Positions 16,032-24,266 of a DNA stretch of 64,000 nucleotides are shown piece by piece. Origin of the DNA: Hasllibacter sp. MH4015 (lineage in GTDB: Bacteria; Pseudomonadota; Alphaproteobacteria; Rhodobacterales; Rhodobacteraceae); assembly GCF_020177575.1 (NCBI RefSeq), contig NZ_JAHTBK010000001.1, forward strand, positions 1,981,875-2,045,874, written 5' to 3'. The notes under the pieces were generated by a model. The model saw only the letters and a list, made by a program, of their open reading frames with translations. It had not been told where the DNA came from and searched no databases. Position 1 is the stretch's first letter. The number at the start of each line of letters is the position of its first letter. The translations under genes and the position numbers were made by a program.

Positions 16032-17771
16032 TTACTCCGCGCGGGTCAGGTTATGGATGATCTGGTGACCCGACCCCCACCAGAAGAACGGGTGGTTGTA
16101 GTAGTTTTCGTTGGTCGGCCAGCCGTCCCAATAGGCGGTGCTGAACGGCAGGAGTTTCGCCGATTGCACCAGCGGGATGAACGGCATCCCCTCGGCCAGA
16201 TGGCCATAGGCTTCCGCAACCATGCCCGGGATCGCGTCATCACCCAGCGGCATCGCCTCCAGCTCGTCCACGATCTCGGAATAGGCTTCGGCCGAGGCAT
16301 CGTCCCACCGCGCGGTGTTGTTGAAGCCCGGGCTGCGCTCGCCCACCGGCACCACGTCGGACACCGTGTAGCGGCCCATGGAGGTCCACGGCTCGTTCAC
16401 CGATCCGCAGCTCAGCCAGCTATAGGACATCTCGTAATTGCCGAACGGCAGCACTTCGCCCCAGAACACGCCGTTCTCCACCGGCACCGACCGGGCATCA
16501 ATGCCGGCCCGCTGCAACTGCTCCACGATCAGGTCGATGGTCCGCGTGTATTCGGTCGAGGCCGAGTTCACGTGGATTTCGACGGCAAGCCGTTCTCCGT
16601 CACGCTCGTAGTAATCACCGTTGCGGGTCCAGCCCTCGGCTTCGATCAGGGCCTGCCCCGCTTCGACATCCGCAGTGGCCGGCAATTCGTGACCCGCCTC
16701 GATGGCCGCATCAATGAACGGCGCCATGGAGCCGTATTCCACGAACATCGTGCGGGACGGCGCGGTGGCCCCTTCCACGGCGATGTTCACGATCTGCGTC
16801 CGGTCGATGATATGGGCAACCGCCCGGCGCATCGCCGCATTGTCCCAGGGCGCGATCGTGGTGTTGATCTCCAGCTGACGCGCGCAGGGATCGGCGGCGG
16901 CAAAGGGATAATCGTCGTACCATGCGATCACGTCGGGGTTTTGCGCCTGGACCGCCTCGAACGTGCCGACGGAGACGTTTTGCGCCGCGTCCAGATCACC
17001 CGCGATCATCAGCTGTGCGCGGCTCTCCTCGCCGCCCGATTCAAGGAACACGACGCGCTGCGGCTCGGGCATGTCCATGAAGCCCGTTTCCGCGCCCCAC
17101 CAGCTCTCCGCCCGGTCCCAGATCGCGCGGTTCGATGCGCTGCTCTCATAGACGTAGGGCCCGGTGCCGATCGGCGGGAAGAACGCGAAGGTCGCGGGAT
17201 CGTCCGCCGCCGACCAGACATGTTCGGGCATGATCAGGAAGCTGCCGAAAATGCGCGTGCCGAAATTCTCGACCACGAAGCGCGGGTTCGGGGCGTTCAG
17301 GGTGAATTGAACGGTCAGGTCATCGACCTTCTCCACGCTGGCCACCTGGCCGCGGAGCGTCGCGACCTCGCGCGCCGTCAGCTCTTCGTTTTCCAGCGCC
17401 ATGTTGACGGTGAACACGACGTCATCGGCATCGAAGGCCTCGCCATCGGACCAGGTCACGCCTTCGCGCAACGTGATGGTCCAGACATCGCCATCATCAT
17501 CGGACTCGGCGCTCGTGGCCAGCCACGGGTCCAGTTCACCGGTGTTGTAGTTGAGGATGAACAGCGGCTCCCACATGGCCTGGTGCGCGCCGTGCATCCG
17601 GCGAATACCGGTGCCATCGGTCATCCAGTTGAAGTTCTCGGGGTCGCGGATCGTGCGGTCGAGATCGAAGATCACCGTGTCCTCGCGCGCCACATCTTGC
17701 GCAAACGCGCCACCGGTCAGCGCCAGCGTCATCGCCACCGATCCCAGCAACATCTGAGTTGTACGTTTCAT
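16032..17771 (-). CDS. ABC transporter substrate-binding protein, family 5, second system
   Basis: A 579-residue periplasmic protein with signal peptide MKRTTQMLLGSVAMTLALTGGAFAQ. The mature part follows the family-5 pattern ('EPLFILNYNTGELDPWLATSAE', 'VWTITLREGVTWSDGEAFDADDVVFT', 'GTGPYVYE'). The C-terminus contains 'MPFIPLVQSAKLLPFSTAYWDGWPTNENYYNHPFFWW', a region similar to binding proteins for sugars or oligosaccharides within this peptide-type family. It is the first gene of the operon that ends in an alpha-mannosidase, so an alpha-mannosylated oligosaccharide or glycoside is the most plausible ligand; this is inference from context. Confidence 0.94.
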   Translation of the reverse strand: MKRTTQMLLGSVAMTLALTGGAFAQDVAREDTVIFDLDRTIRDPENFNWMTDGTGIRRMHGAHQAMWEPLFILNYNTGELDPWLATSAESDDDGDVWTITLREGVTWSDGEAFDADDVVFTVNMALENEELTAREVATLRGQVASVEKVDDLTVQFTLNAPNPRFVVENFGTRIFGSFLIMPEHVWSAADDPATFAFFPPIGTGPYVYESSASNRAIWDRAESWWGAETGFMDMPEPQRVVFLESGGEESRAQLMIAGDLDAAQNVSVGTFEAVQAQNPDVIAWYDDYPFAAADPCARQLEINTTIAPWDNAAMRRAVAHIIDRTQIVNIAVEGATAPSRTMFVEYGSMAPFIDAAIEAGHELPATADVEAGQALIEAEGWTRNGDYYERDGERLAVEIHVNSASTEYTRTIDLIVEQLQRAGIDARSVPVENGVFWGEVLPFGNYEMSYSWLSCGSVNEPWTSMGRYTVSDVVPVGERSPGFNNTARWDDASAEAYSEIVDELEAMPLGDDAIPGMVAEAYGHLAEGMPFIPLVQSAKLLPFSTAYWDGWPTNENYYNHPFFWWGSGHQIIHNLTRAE

Positions 17772-17831
17772 TATTGGGTCCTCCCTAGGGTTCTTCCTCT
17801 TGTCCCCCCGGCGTCCCGGTGGGGTATTGTA

Positions 17832-17857
17832 CCCGCAGCGCCCGCAGGCGCAGCGGG
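17832..17857. terminator. stem-loop directly after a minus-strand gene
   Basis: CCCGC-a-GCGCC (17832-17842) pairs with GGCGC-a-GCGGG (17847-17857) with one A-A mismatch and a cgca loop. It abuts the stop codon of the metallo-hydrolase gene (17858) and precedes the start of the binding protein on the same strand. A terminator or an RNA-stabilising hairpin is plausible. No T-run follows on the minus strand. Confidence 0.5.
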
Positions 17858-18535
17858 CTATCGCATGTAATCCATCACCATGACGCGGGTGCGATCCGGC
17901 AAATCCTGCGCGGAGACGTCGATGGTGTGCGCACTGGCGAAATCGACCGCGTCGTCACGGAAATTTGCCAGGAAACTCTCGATCCACATGGTATTGCGGG
18001 GCATGTAGGTCAGCGTGCGGAAATGCATCGGGATGATCAGCTTCGGGCGCACCCGGTGGATCATCTCCATCAGGTCCGGCAATTCGATGGTCAGGTATCC
18101 GCCCGCCAGCGCCAGAAGCACGTCGGTATCGGCAAAGAAATCCTGTTGTGCATCGGTCAGCGGGTTTCCGACATCGCCCATATGGGCGATCTTGATGCCG
18201 TCCATCTCGAACCGGTACATCCCGTTCTGTCCCGGCACCTCGTGCTCGGGGTGGTGGTCCCATTCCGCCGCCTCGATGGCGGTCACATGCAGGGCCTCGC
18301 CCCCCGTTCCGCCCGATTGCGCGACGTGCAGCGCGTTGATGACCTCCGGCGTGCCGCCGATCAGGTCGGCGCGGCAATGGGCGTCGTCATCGTCCGAGGA
18401 AATCACGACCACGTCCGCCATTTCCGTGATCGGCGCATAGCCCACGCCCTCGGGCGTGTAGGGATCGGTGATGACGGAAAAGCCGCTCGTGTCGGTCAAC
18501 TTGAACGCGGCATGTCCGAACCAGGTCAGCTCCAT
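17858..18535 (-). CDS. metallo-beta-lactamase-fold protein with an altered metal motif
   Basis: A 225-residue protein starting MELTWFGHAAFKL, the beginning of UPF0173/UlaG-type metallo-hydrolases. The usual HxHxDH metal motif after the second strand is replaced by ISSDDDDAH (residues 45-53), while later ligands appear intact (H118-x2-D121 in 'IAHMGDVG', H171 in 'IPMHFRTL'). The fold is therefore recognisable, but metal binding may differ. There is no signal peptide. It sits between the dioxygenase gene at 18627 and the ABC operon on the same strand. Its substrate is unknown; a lactone or phosphodiester hydrolase role would fit the fold. Confidence 0.8.
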   Translation of the reverse strand: MELTWFGHAAFKLTDTSGFSVITDPYTPEGVGYAPITEMADVVVISSDDDDAHCRADLIGGTPEVINALHVAQSGGTGGEALHVTAIEAAEWDHHPEHEVPGQNGMYRFEMDGIKIAHMGDVGNPLTDAQQDFFADTDVLLALAGGYLTIELPDLMEMIHRVRPKLIIPMHFRTLTYMPRNTMWIESFLANFRDDAVDFASAHTIDVSAQDLPDRTRVMVMDYMR

Positions 18536-18552
18536 CGGTCAAGCCCCGCGTC

Positions 18553-18591
18553 TATACCAACCCTATACCGGGAATATACCGGTCCTATATC
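18553..18591. promoter_or_regulatory. four TATACC-type repeats at exact 11-base spacing
   Basis: TATACC occurs at 18553, 18564 and 18575, and the variant TATATC at 18586, each exactly 11 bases after the previous one. The array is in the 91-base gap upstream of the metallo-hydrolase (start 18535, minus strand) and after the dioxygenase gene. Repeats spaced near one helical turn put the same face of the DNA toward a protein, as expected for a multi-subunit regulator site. Confidence 0.6.
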
Positions 18592-18626
18592 CCGCCCGTT
18601 TTGCCGAAAATTGCACTTTCCCGACA

Positions 18627-19463
18627 TCAGTTGTTCCCCACGACATGGGGGCTGCTGGTGGCGCGGATATCGTCGTTTTCGGGCCGGGCATGGTGCTGCC
18701 AATGGCCGCTTGGGTCCTGACCGCGCGCGATGATTGCCTCAACGCCCCTGGCCCATTCGGGATCGGTGATCCGGCTGTCGGGCGCGCAATAGCGCAAGGT
18801 CAGGCCACAGCGTCGGCGGTTCGACCTGTTGATCTCCGATCCGTGGACAAGCATGTCGGCGTGAAGCGAAATTTGCCCTGCTTTCAACGTGTTGACGAAG
18901 GGCGCGCCGAAACGCTCGGCCTCCGCGATGCCCTTGTGAAAGACGCTGTCGGCCCCCATGTCGGCGGTCTCGATCTCGCCCTTGTCGTGGGTGCCGGGGA
19001 TGAACCGCATCGCCGCGTTCTCCGCATCGGCATCGTCGATGGCCAGCCAGACCGTGACTGTCCGCGCGGGCGACAGCTTCCAGAACGACGCATCCTGGTG
19101 CCACGGCACCTTGCGCGATCCCCCTGGTTTCTTTGACAGAATCGCGCTCGCCCAACAGATGATGTCGGACCCGATAATGTCCTGAACAAGGTCCAGTATC
19201 CGCGCATCCGTCGCGATATCCCAGATCCCCGCCATGCGCGCCTGGTAGCAGTTGATTCCATAGGCCCCGGCCTCGCCCATATCGTCCATCAGCCGGTCGA
19301 AATAGGTGCGGATACGCGCGATTTCGTCCGCGCCAAAGATCTGAAAGGGCTGGACGAATCCGTGGGCATTGTAATGGGCGATGTCACCGGCGCTCAGCCG
19401 CGCGGCGCGCTCGGCCGCGGCGGGCTTGAACCCCAAATCCAATGGCTCCTGCGCCAGTCTCAT
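18627..19463 (-). CDS. phytanoyl-CoA dioxygenase (PhyH) family protein
   Basis: A 278-residue Fe(II)/2-oxoglutarate oxygenase-type protein. The iron ligands are in 'VPWHQDASFWKL' (HxD, about residue 134) and 'HADMLVHGSEINRSNRRRCGLTLRY' (distal His plus the Arg that binds oxoglutarate). The segment 'TVTVWLAIDDADAENAAMRFIPGTH' is typical of PhyH members that hydroxylate small soluble molecules. It is only distantly similar to the dioxygenase at 15156-15923. It is divergent from an AraC regulator across a 132-base gap, so that regulator is its likely controller. The substrate is unknown. Confidence 0.87.
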   Translation of the reverse strand: MRLAQEPLDLGFKPAAAERAARLSAGDIAHYNAHGFVQPFQIFGADEIARIRTYFDRLMDDMGEAGAYGINCYQARMAGIWDIATDARILDLVQDIIGSDIICWASAILSKKPGGSRKVPWHQDASFWKLSPARTVTVWLAIDDADAENAAMRFIPGTHDKGEIETADMGADSVFHKGIAEAERFGAPFVNTLKAGQISLHADMLVHGSEINRSNRRRCGLTLRYCAPDSRITDPEWARGVEAIIARGQDPSGHWQHHARPENDDIRATSSPHVVGNN

Positions 19464-19528
19464 CCCACATGTCCCCCCATGTCACGGTCAGCATAGAGCA
19501 GCGAATTGCCGCTTTTGCAGACCCGCCC

Positions 19529-19557
19529 TTGACGAAAACGTGTTCTATTTTGATAAT
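19529..19557 (+). promoter_or_regulatory. sigma-70-type promoter for the AraC-family regulator
   Basis: TTGACG (19529-19534) and GATAAT (19552-19557) are separated by exactly 17 bases in an AT-rich stretch 39 bases before the ATG at 19596. The boxes differ from consensus at one base each (TTGACA, TATAAT). It lies in the divergent gap shared with the dioxygenase gene at 18627-19463. Confidence 0.7.
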
Positions 19558-19595
19558 GATTGCGACTTTGCAGGTGCAGAAAAGCCCTTATTCCC

Positions 19596-20459
19596 ATGCG
19601 TTTGCCGCAAAAATTGTTCAGAATTGATACCTATCTGCGCGCCGGTGACGCCTATCATTTCGTGCGCAAGGACTTGCCCGAAACGCCCCCCGTGATCGAG
19701 CACAGCCACGATTATTACGAGCTGTTCATGGTGGAACAAGGGCAGGTTCACCATTGGATCAACGGGCTCGAGGAACGGCTCGACCCCGGGCATCTGACGT
19801 TTATCCGGCCCGCGGATCGCCACGCGCTGCAAGCCGCCCCCGGAACCGGCGGGCGTATCCTGAACGTGATGTTCCGCAAGGCCAGCGCGGATCACCTTGT
19901 GGCGCGGTACGGGGATGAGATTGCGGGGAATTTCTTCTGGGCGAGCACGGAATTTCCGATGTCCCTGCGCCTTGGCGGGTTCCAGAAGGAACGCGCCGTC
20001 AATGCCATGCTGACCCTGCAATCAAGCCACCGCAGCCTTGCGCGGATCGAACATTTCCTCCTGTCGATGATGACCCACGTGCTCGACGCCACCGCCCGCG
20101 CCCAAGACCGCGCCCCCACCTGGTTGATTCATGCGGCGCATGCGGCGCGGGAGCCGCGGGTGTTTCGGCAGGGTGCGGAAGGGTTGATCGCCGCCGCGGG
20201 CCGGTCGCAGGCCCATGTCTGCCGGGAGGCGCGGCGCCATCTGGGCCTGTCGCCTACCCAATACGTCAATCGTATCCGCATCCAGCACGCGGCCATGATG
20301 CTGTCCGGAAGCGCCCATCCGATTGCCGCCATTGCGGAAGATTGCGGCTTCGAAAACCTGAGTTATTTCCACAAGTTATTCCGCGAGCAATACGGCACGA
20401 CCCCACGCGGCTATCGCCAGCGCCACGCCAAACCGGCCCCCATCGACGCTCCGATCTGA
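19596..20459 (+). CDS. AraC-family transcriptional regulator
   Basis: A 287-residue regulator. The start at 19596 (MRLPQKLFRIDTYLRAGDAYHF) is preferred to an in-frame ATG 36 bases upstream, which is too close to the promoter boxes. The N-terminal half is a cupin sensor ('EHSHDYYELFMVEQGQVHHWINGLEERLDPGHLTFIRPADRHALQ'). The C-terminal hundred residues carry two helix-turn-helix units ('GRSQAHVCREARRHLGLSPTQYVNRIRIQHAAMML' and 'IAAIAEDCGFENLSYFHKLFREQYGTTPRGYRQ'). Cupin-AraC proteins usually sense sugars or small metabolites, consistent with control of the adjacent dioxygenase and perhaps the mannoside ABC operon. Confidence 0.93.
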   Translation: MRLPQKLFRIDTYLRAGDAYHFVRKDLPETPPVIEHSHDYYELFMVEQGQVHHWINGLEERLDPGHLTFIRPADRHALQAAPGTGGRILNVMFRKASADHLVARYGDEIAGNFFWASTEFPMSLRLGGFQKERAVNAMLTLQSSHRSLARIEHFLLSMMTHVLDATARAQDRAPTWLIHAAHAAREPRVFRQGAEGLIAAAGRSQAHVCREARRHLGLSPTQYVNRIRIQHAAMMLSGSAHPIAAIAEDCGFENLSYFHKLFREQYGTTPRGYRQRHAKPAPIDAPI

Positions 20460-20508
20460 GTGGACAAGCCCCGCCCGTCTTGGCACCGTCGCGCAAGCGG
20501 AGGATGCC

Positions 20509-21093
20509 ATGCCACAGCCCGATCACATCTCGATCTACGACTTGCCGGATTTCGACCAACTCGACGAGGACACCAAGCGCTATTTCGAGGTGTGCCAGGA
20601 AAAGCTGGGATTGGTGCCCAATGTGTTGCGGACGTTTTCCGCCAACCAGGAAAAGCTGCGCGCCTTTGGACAATATTACAACACGCTGATGCTCGCGCCT
20701 TCGGGGCTGAGCAAGCTGGAACGCGAGATGGTGGCGGTCGTCGTGTCCTCGGCCAACCGCTGTTTCTATTGCCTCGTGGCCCATGGACAGGCCGTGCGCG
20801 CCCTGTCGGGGGATCCCCATCTGGGGGAGATGCTGGTGATGAATTACCGCGTGGCGGAACTGCCCGAGCGGCAGCGCGCGATGCTGGATTTCGCATGGAA
20901 ACTGACCACCGCGCCGTGGGAGGTCGACGCGCCGGATCGGGAGAAATTGCACGAGGCCGGTCTGACGCAGGAGGAGATTTTCGATCTGTCCGACGTCGTG
21001 GGCTTCTTCAACATGTCCAACCGCTTCGCGATCGCGTCCGACATGATGCCGAACCCGGAATACCACGCCATGTCACGCGGTGAAGACGTTTAA
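20509..21093 (+). CDS. carboxymuconolactone decarboxylase/AhpD-like protein (peroxidase-related)
   Basis: A 194-residue cytoplasmic protein with GGAGG seven bases before the ATG. The AhpD-type redox motif C-x2-C-x3-H is present as CFYCLVAHGQ (about residue 86), preceded by the conserved 'LSKLEREMVAVVVSSANR'. The C-terminal part ('EIFDLSDVVGFFNMSNRFAIASDMMPNPEYHAMSR') is the pattern of the peroxidase-related CMD subfamily. It likely acts as a thiol-dependent peroxidase or reductase; the physiological partner is not visible. It stands alone between the AraC gene and a convergent Sel1-repeat gene. Confidence 0.85.
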   Translation: MPQPDHISIYDLPDFDQLDEDTKRYFEVCQEKLGLVPNVLRTFSANQEKLRAFGQYYNTLMLAPSGLSKLEREMVAVVVSSANRCFYCLVAHGQAVRALSGDPHLGEMLVMNYRVAELPERQRAMLDFAWKLTTAPWEVDAPDREKLHEAGLTQEEIFDLSDVVGFFNMSNRFAIASDMMPNPEYHAMSRGEDV

Positions 21094-21126
21094 GTCCAAG
21101 GCGTTACGGGGCGACGTTATCGCGGA

Positions 21127-22650
21127 TCACTCCGCCAGAAGCCGCGCCGCCGCGCGTGTGCGCGGTCCGATGTCCCCGTCAATCGCCGCCGTGTAGAGCC
21201 CGCGTTCGGCGAGGATTTCCTGAAATGCGACAGCGGTATCGCGATCCCATGGCGGGGTGCGCCCGTCGATTGTGCCCCGCATGTCTGAGATGTCGACTTC
21301 GCCCGTCTCCAACGCCTCCACATAGCCTTGCGCGGCAAGCACCGGGTCCGCGCCGCGCCCGATGCCCTGTTCATAAAGGAACGCGCGCGCCGCAATGCCG
21401 TTTGGATCACCGCTATCGGCCAGGATTTCCACCCAGCCGCCGCGCAGGAAATCGCTGGCGGGCACGCCCTCCGCCCCGTCGGAATAAAGCCCGATCAGGT
21501 CCTGCACCGCTTCGAGATTGCCGGAATTCGCCGCCGCCACTAGGTACGGCACGGCAGCGCGCGCGTCGGGAATGCCCAAGGCTTCGTCCGATCCGCCCGG
21601 AACGCCATCCCCGCTCAACAGGGTGCGGCCGAGGTTGAATTGCGCGAAGGGATAGCCCGCATCGGCGGCCTGGGTCATCAGGCGCAGCATTTCGCCCGCA
21701 TCGCGCGGAACGCCACGGCCAAGCCGGTACATGAAGGCAAGTGTCGCGGTCCCCGCCGGATCGCCGGCCGCCGCCGCCTGACGGTAGAGCCGCGCGGCCT
21801 CCTCCACATCCTCGCGCACGGGTCGCAGGCCGAAATTGTGGTAGTCGCCAAGCCGCGTCAGGGCGGCGGCCACGCCATTCTCGGCGGCCTGTTCATAAAG
21901 CGGGACCGCCCGGCGATGACGCCCCGACGCCTGCGCCGCCGTGGCCAGGTGGAAGAACGGCGCGCCCTCATCCGGCAACGCCTCCGCCGCGTCCCGGCAG
22001 AACGGAAGCGCGTCGCGGAGCGCCATCAGCGCGTCAGCCTGGGCTTCTTCGCTGGGATAGTTTTCCGCCGAGGGGGGGCCTGCGATCTCGATGCATTGGG
22101 CAAGGGCAGCTTCCGCTTCGGCCCGGGCGGCTTCGCGCGCCTCGGTCAGGGCCGCGAAGGCCGATTGCGCTTCTTCCACGGCGGCCTGACGCGCGGCGGC
22201 CTCTTCCGCTTCCACCCGGGCGGCTGTTTCCGCGGCCAGGGCGGCGAACGCATCCTGCGCCGCCGTCACGGCCGCTTCGCGGGCCGCTGCCTCTTCAGCC
22301 TCCACGCGCGCGGCGGTCTCTGCGGCCAGTGCGGCAAAGGCGTCCTGGGCGGCGCTTACGGCGGCCTCACGGGCGGCTTGCTGTTCCACCTCGACGCGGG
22401 CGGCCGTCTCTGCGGCCAAGGCCGCGAAGGCGGCTTGTGCGTCTTCCACGGCTTCGGCCCGCCCGGCGGCCAGATCGGCTTCGCTTGGCCCTTCATCGGC
22501 GGCCGACAAGGCCTGCAAGGCGGCGATCGCCTCCTCCACCGCCGCGGCGCGGTCCGCTGCACCCGCATCCTCCTGCGCCGCAACGCCACCGGCCCCCAGC
22601 GCAAGCGCGGAGACAAGAAAAATCGAACGGATCGCAAATGGCAGCTTCAT
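21127..22650 (-). CDS. exported coiled-coil, Sel1-repeat, peptidoglycan-binding protein
   Basis: A 507-residue exported protein. The start at 22650 gives a signal peptide (MKLPFAIRSIFLVSALALGAGGVAAQ); the longer frame upstream is spurious. Residues 67-186 form four near-identical 30-residue Ala/Glu-rich repeats (core 'AQDAFAALAAETAARVEAEE') that should make a long coiled coil. Residues about 215-430 hold Sel1-type TPR repeats ('AAALTRLGDYHNFGLRPVREDVEEAARLYRQAAAAGD', 'AQFNLGRTLLSGDG'). The last 50 residues ('AVAFQEILAERGLYTAAIDGDIGPRTRAAA') match a PG_binding_1 domain. It is probably a periplasmic cell-wall-associated scaffold. No enzymatic domain is seen. Confidence 0.82.
   Translation of the reverse strand: MKLPFAIRSIFLVSALALGAGGVAAQEDAGAADRAAAVEEAIAALQALSAADEGPSEADLAAGRAEAVEDAQAAFAALAAETAARVEVEQQAAREAAVSAAQDAFAALAAETAARVEAEEAAAREAAVTAAQDAFAALAAETAARVEAEEAAARQAAVEEAQSAFAALTEAREAARAEAEAALAQCIEIAGPPSAENYPSEEAQADALMALRDALPFCRDAAEALPDEGAPFFHLATAAQASGRHRRAVPLYEQAAENGVAAALTRLGDYHNFGLRPVREDVEEAARLYRQAAAAGDPAGTATLAFMYRLGRGVPRDAGEMLRLMTQAADAGYPFAQFNLGRTLLSGDGVPGGSDEALGIPDARAAVPYLVAAANSGNLEAVQDLIGLYSDGAEGVPASDFLRGGWVEILADSGDPNGIAARAFLYEQGIGRGADPVLAAQGYVEALETGEVDISDMRGTIDGRTPPWDRDTAVAFQEILAERGLYTAAIDGDIGPRTRAAARLLAE
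22093..22452 (-). repeat. four tandem 90-base coding repeats
   Basis: Within the Sel1-repeat gene, codons 67-96, 97-126, 127-156 and 157-186 encode the same 30-residue unit. The central copies are almost identical in protein and very similar in DNA; the last copy is diverged. The period is 90 bases, so copy-number change by slippage or recombination would keep the reading frame. Confidence 0.8.
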
Positions 22651-22724
22651 GGGGGTAATTTCCTCAATCAAATCAGTCTCCAGGAACGATAGCCAGCGAC
22701 CCCGGCCCTGTCGATACTCAAGGC

Positions 22725-24266
22725 ATGCAAGACGGCGCAGAAAGCACTGGCCAAAGGGCATTGCACTGGGGCATTTTCCCAACGACACGCCACCGGGACG
22801 AAACGCTGACCGACCAGACCCCCACACAAGCCGCGCCGTCGCCCGCGCAGGCCGACGCCCCCGTGCTGGTCGTGGACCTTGACGGGACGTTGTTGCGTTC
22901 GGACATGCTGTACGAAAGTCTGTGGTCCGCCCTGTCGCAAGGCGGCTGGAGCGCATACCGGGCGTTGGGCGAACTGAGCAATGGCAAAGCGGCCCTGAAA
23001 GCGGCACTGGCGCGCCACGCGAAGATCGACGTGACCACCCTGCCCTATGACGCGGAGGTGCGCCAAAGGCTGGTGGATTGGCGGGCGAAGGGCGGGCGCA
23101 CGGCTTTGGTGACGGCAACCGACGAGGCGCTGGCCACGGAGATCGCGGACCATCTGGAGCTGTTTGACGAGGTCCATGGCTCCGACGGGTCGCGCAACCT
23201 CAAGGGTGCGGAGAAGGCCCGTTTCCTTACCGAGAGGTTCGGGGCGAAGGGCTTCGTCTATATCGGCGACAGCGCGGCGGATCTGGAGGTCTGGCCCGAC
23301 GCACAGCGCGCGATCAGCGTGGGCGCCAGCGCCCGGACCCGCGCGGCCCTTGATGCGGGCGATGTCCCGGTCGAGCATCTGGACCGTCCGACGCCCCACA
23401 GCGCGCTGCGCCGCGCGATCCGTCCGCAGCAATGGTTGAAGAACCTTCTGGTGCTGGTGCCGTTGATCGCCGACCCGAGCCATGGGTTGGGCTCTCTGCT
23501 TCCGATAATGGCGGCCTTCGTCGCGTTGAGCGCCGCCGCATCCGCCGGTTACCTGATCAACGATCTGCTGGACCTGTCGGACGACCGGTCCCACCCGCGC
23601 AAACGGACGCGGCCCTTCGCGTCGGGCGCTCTGTCCCCGGCCCTGGGCACGCTGGCCATCCCGGTCCTGCTGCTGGTGGCGCTGGGTACGGCGCTCCTCG
23701 TCTCGGCCGCGCTTCTGGCAACGGTGGCGCTCTATTTCGTGGCGACGGTGGCCTATTCGGTGCGCCTCAAACGCCATACGATGCTGGATATCTGCCTTCT
23801 GGCGTTCCTCTTCACGCTGCGCATCATTGCGGGCGGGGTGGCGATGGGATCGGGCCTGTCGGTCTGGATCCTCGCGTTTTCCATGTTCATCTTCTTCGCG
23901 CTGGCCGCCGTGAAGCGGCTGGCGGAGCTGACCGACGCGGAAACGGCGGGGCGGGAGACGTCGCGGCGCGGCTACGTGCCGGAGGATCGGCGCATCATCA
24001 GCCAGATGGCGATCACCTCCGGCTACCTCGCCGTGCTGGTGCTCGCGCTTTACGTGGACGAGCCGACCACGCAGGCGAAATTCGGCACGCCCTGGCTGCT
24101 TTGGGGTGTGTGCCCGCTCCTGATCTTTTGGGTCAGCCGGATGGTATTGGTGGCTGACCGGGGACAGATGCATGACGATCCGATGGTCTATTCCCTGACG
24201 AACCCGACCTCACGGCTCGTCGTGCTGTTCTGCGCGATCCTGGTGGCGGGGGCCGTGTTCCTATGA
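22725..24266 (+). CDS. HAD phosphatase-UbiA prenyltransferase fusion (Rv3806c-like)
   Basis: A 513-residue two-domain protein. Residues about 45-225 are a HAD-superfamily hydrolase: DLDGT at 51-55 (catalytic Asp pair) and GDSAADLEVW at 181-190. Residues about 230-513 are a polytopic UbiA-family prenyltransferase with the Asp-rich motif N279-D280-x2-D283-x3-D287 and 'HPRKRTRPFASG', as in decaprenyl-phosphate phosphoribosyltransferase. It likely joins 5-phosphoribosyl diphosphate to a polyprenyl phosphate, with the HAD part removing the 5-phosphate, the role of the separate Rv3807c in mycobacteria. It overlaps gtrA by ATGA. The exact start is uncertain; the first 40 residues are not conserved-looking. 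Confidence 0.85.
   Translation: MQDGAESTGQRALHWGIFPTTRHRDETLTDQTPTQAAPSPAQADAPVLVVDLDGTLLRSDMLYESLWSALSQGGWSAYRALGELSNGKAALKAALARHAKIDVTTLPYDAEVRQRLVDWRAKGGRTALVTATDEALATEIADHLELFDEVHGSDGSRNLKGAEKARFLTERFGAKGFVYIGDSAADLEVWPDAQRAISVGASARTRAALDAGDVPVEHLDRPTPHSALRRAIRPQQWLKNLLVLVPLIADPSHGLGSLLPIMAAFVALSAAASAGYLINDLLDLSDDRSHPRKRTRPFASGALSPALGTLAIPVLLLVALGTALLVSAALLATVALYFVATVAYSVRLKRHTMLDICLLAFLFTLRIIAGGVAMGSGLSVWILAFSMFIFFALAAVKRLAELTDAETAGRETSRRGYVPEDRRIISQMAITSGYLAVLVLALYVDEPTTQAKFGTPWLLWGVCPLLIFWVSRMVLVADRGQMHDDPMVYSLTNPTSRLVVLFCAILVAGAVFL

Noticed and set aside
15984-17870. 628-residue open frame opposite the second binding protein
   Set aside because: Antisense shadow of a signal-peptide-bearing family-5 binding protein.
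22093-22452. possible CRISPR-like array
   Set aside because: The periodicity is 90 bases, fully coding, with no spacer variation; it is a protein repeat.
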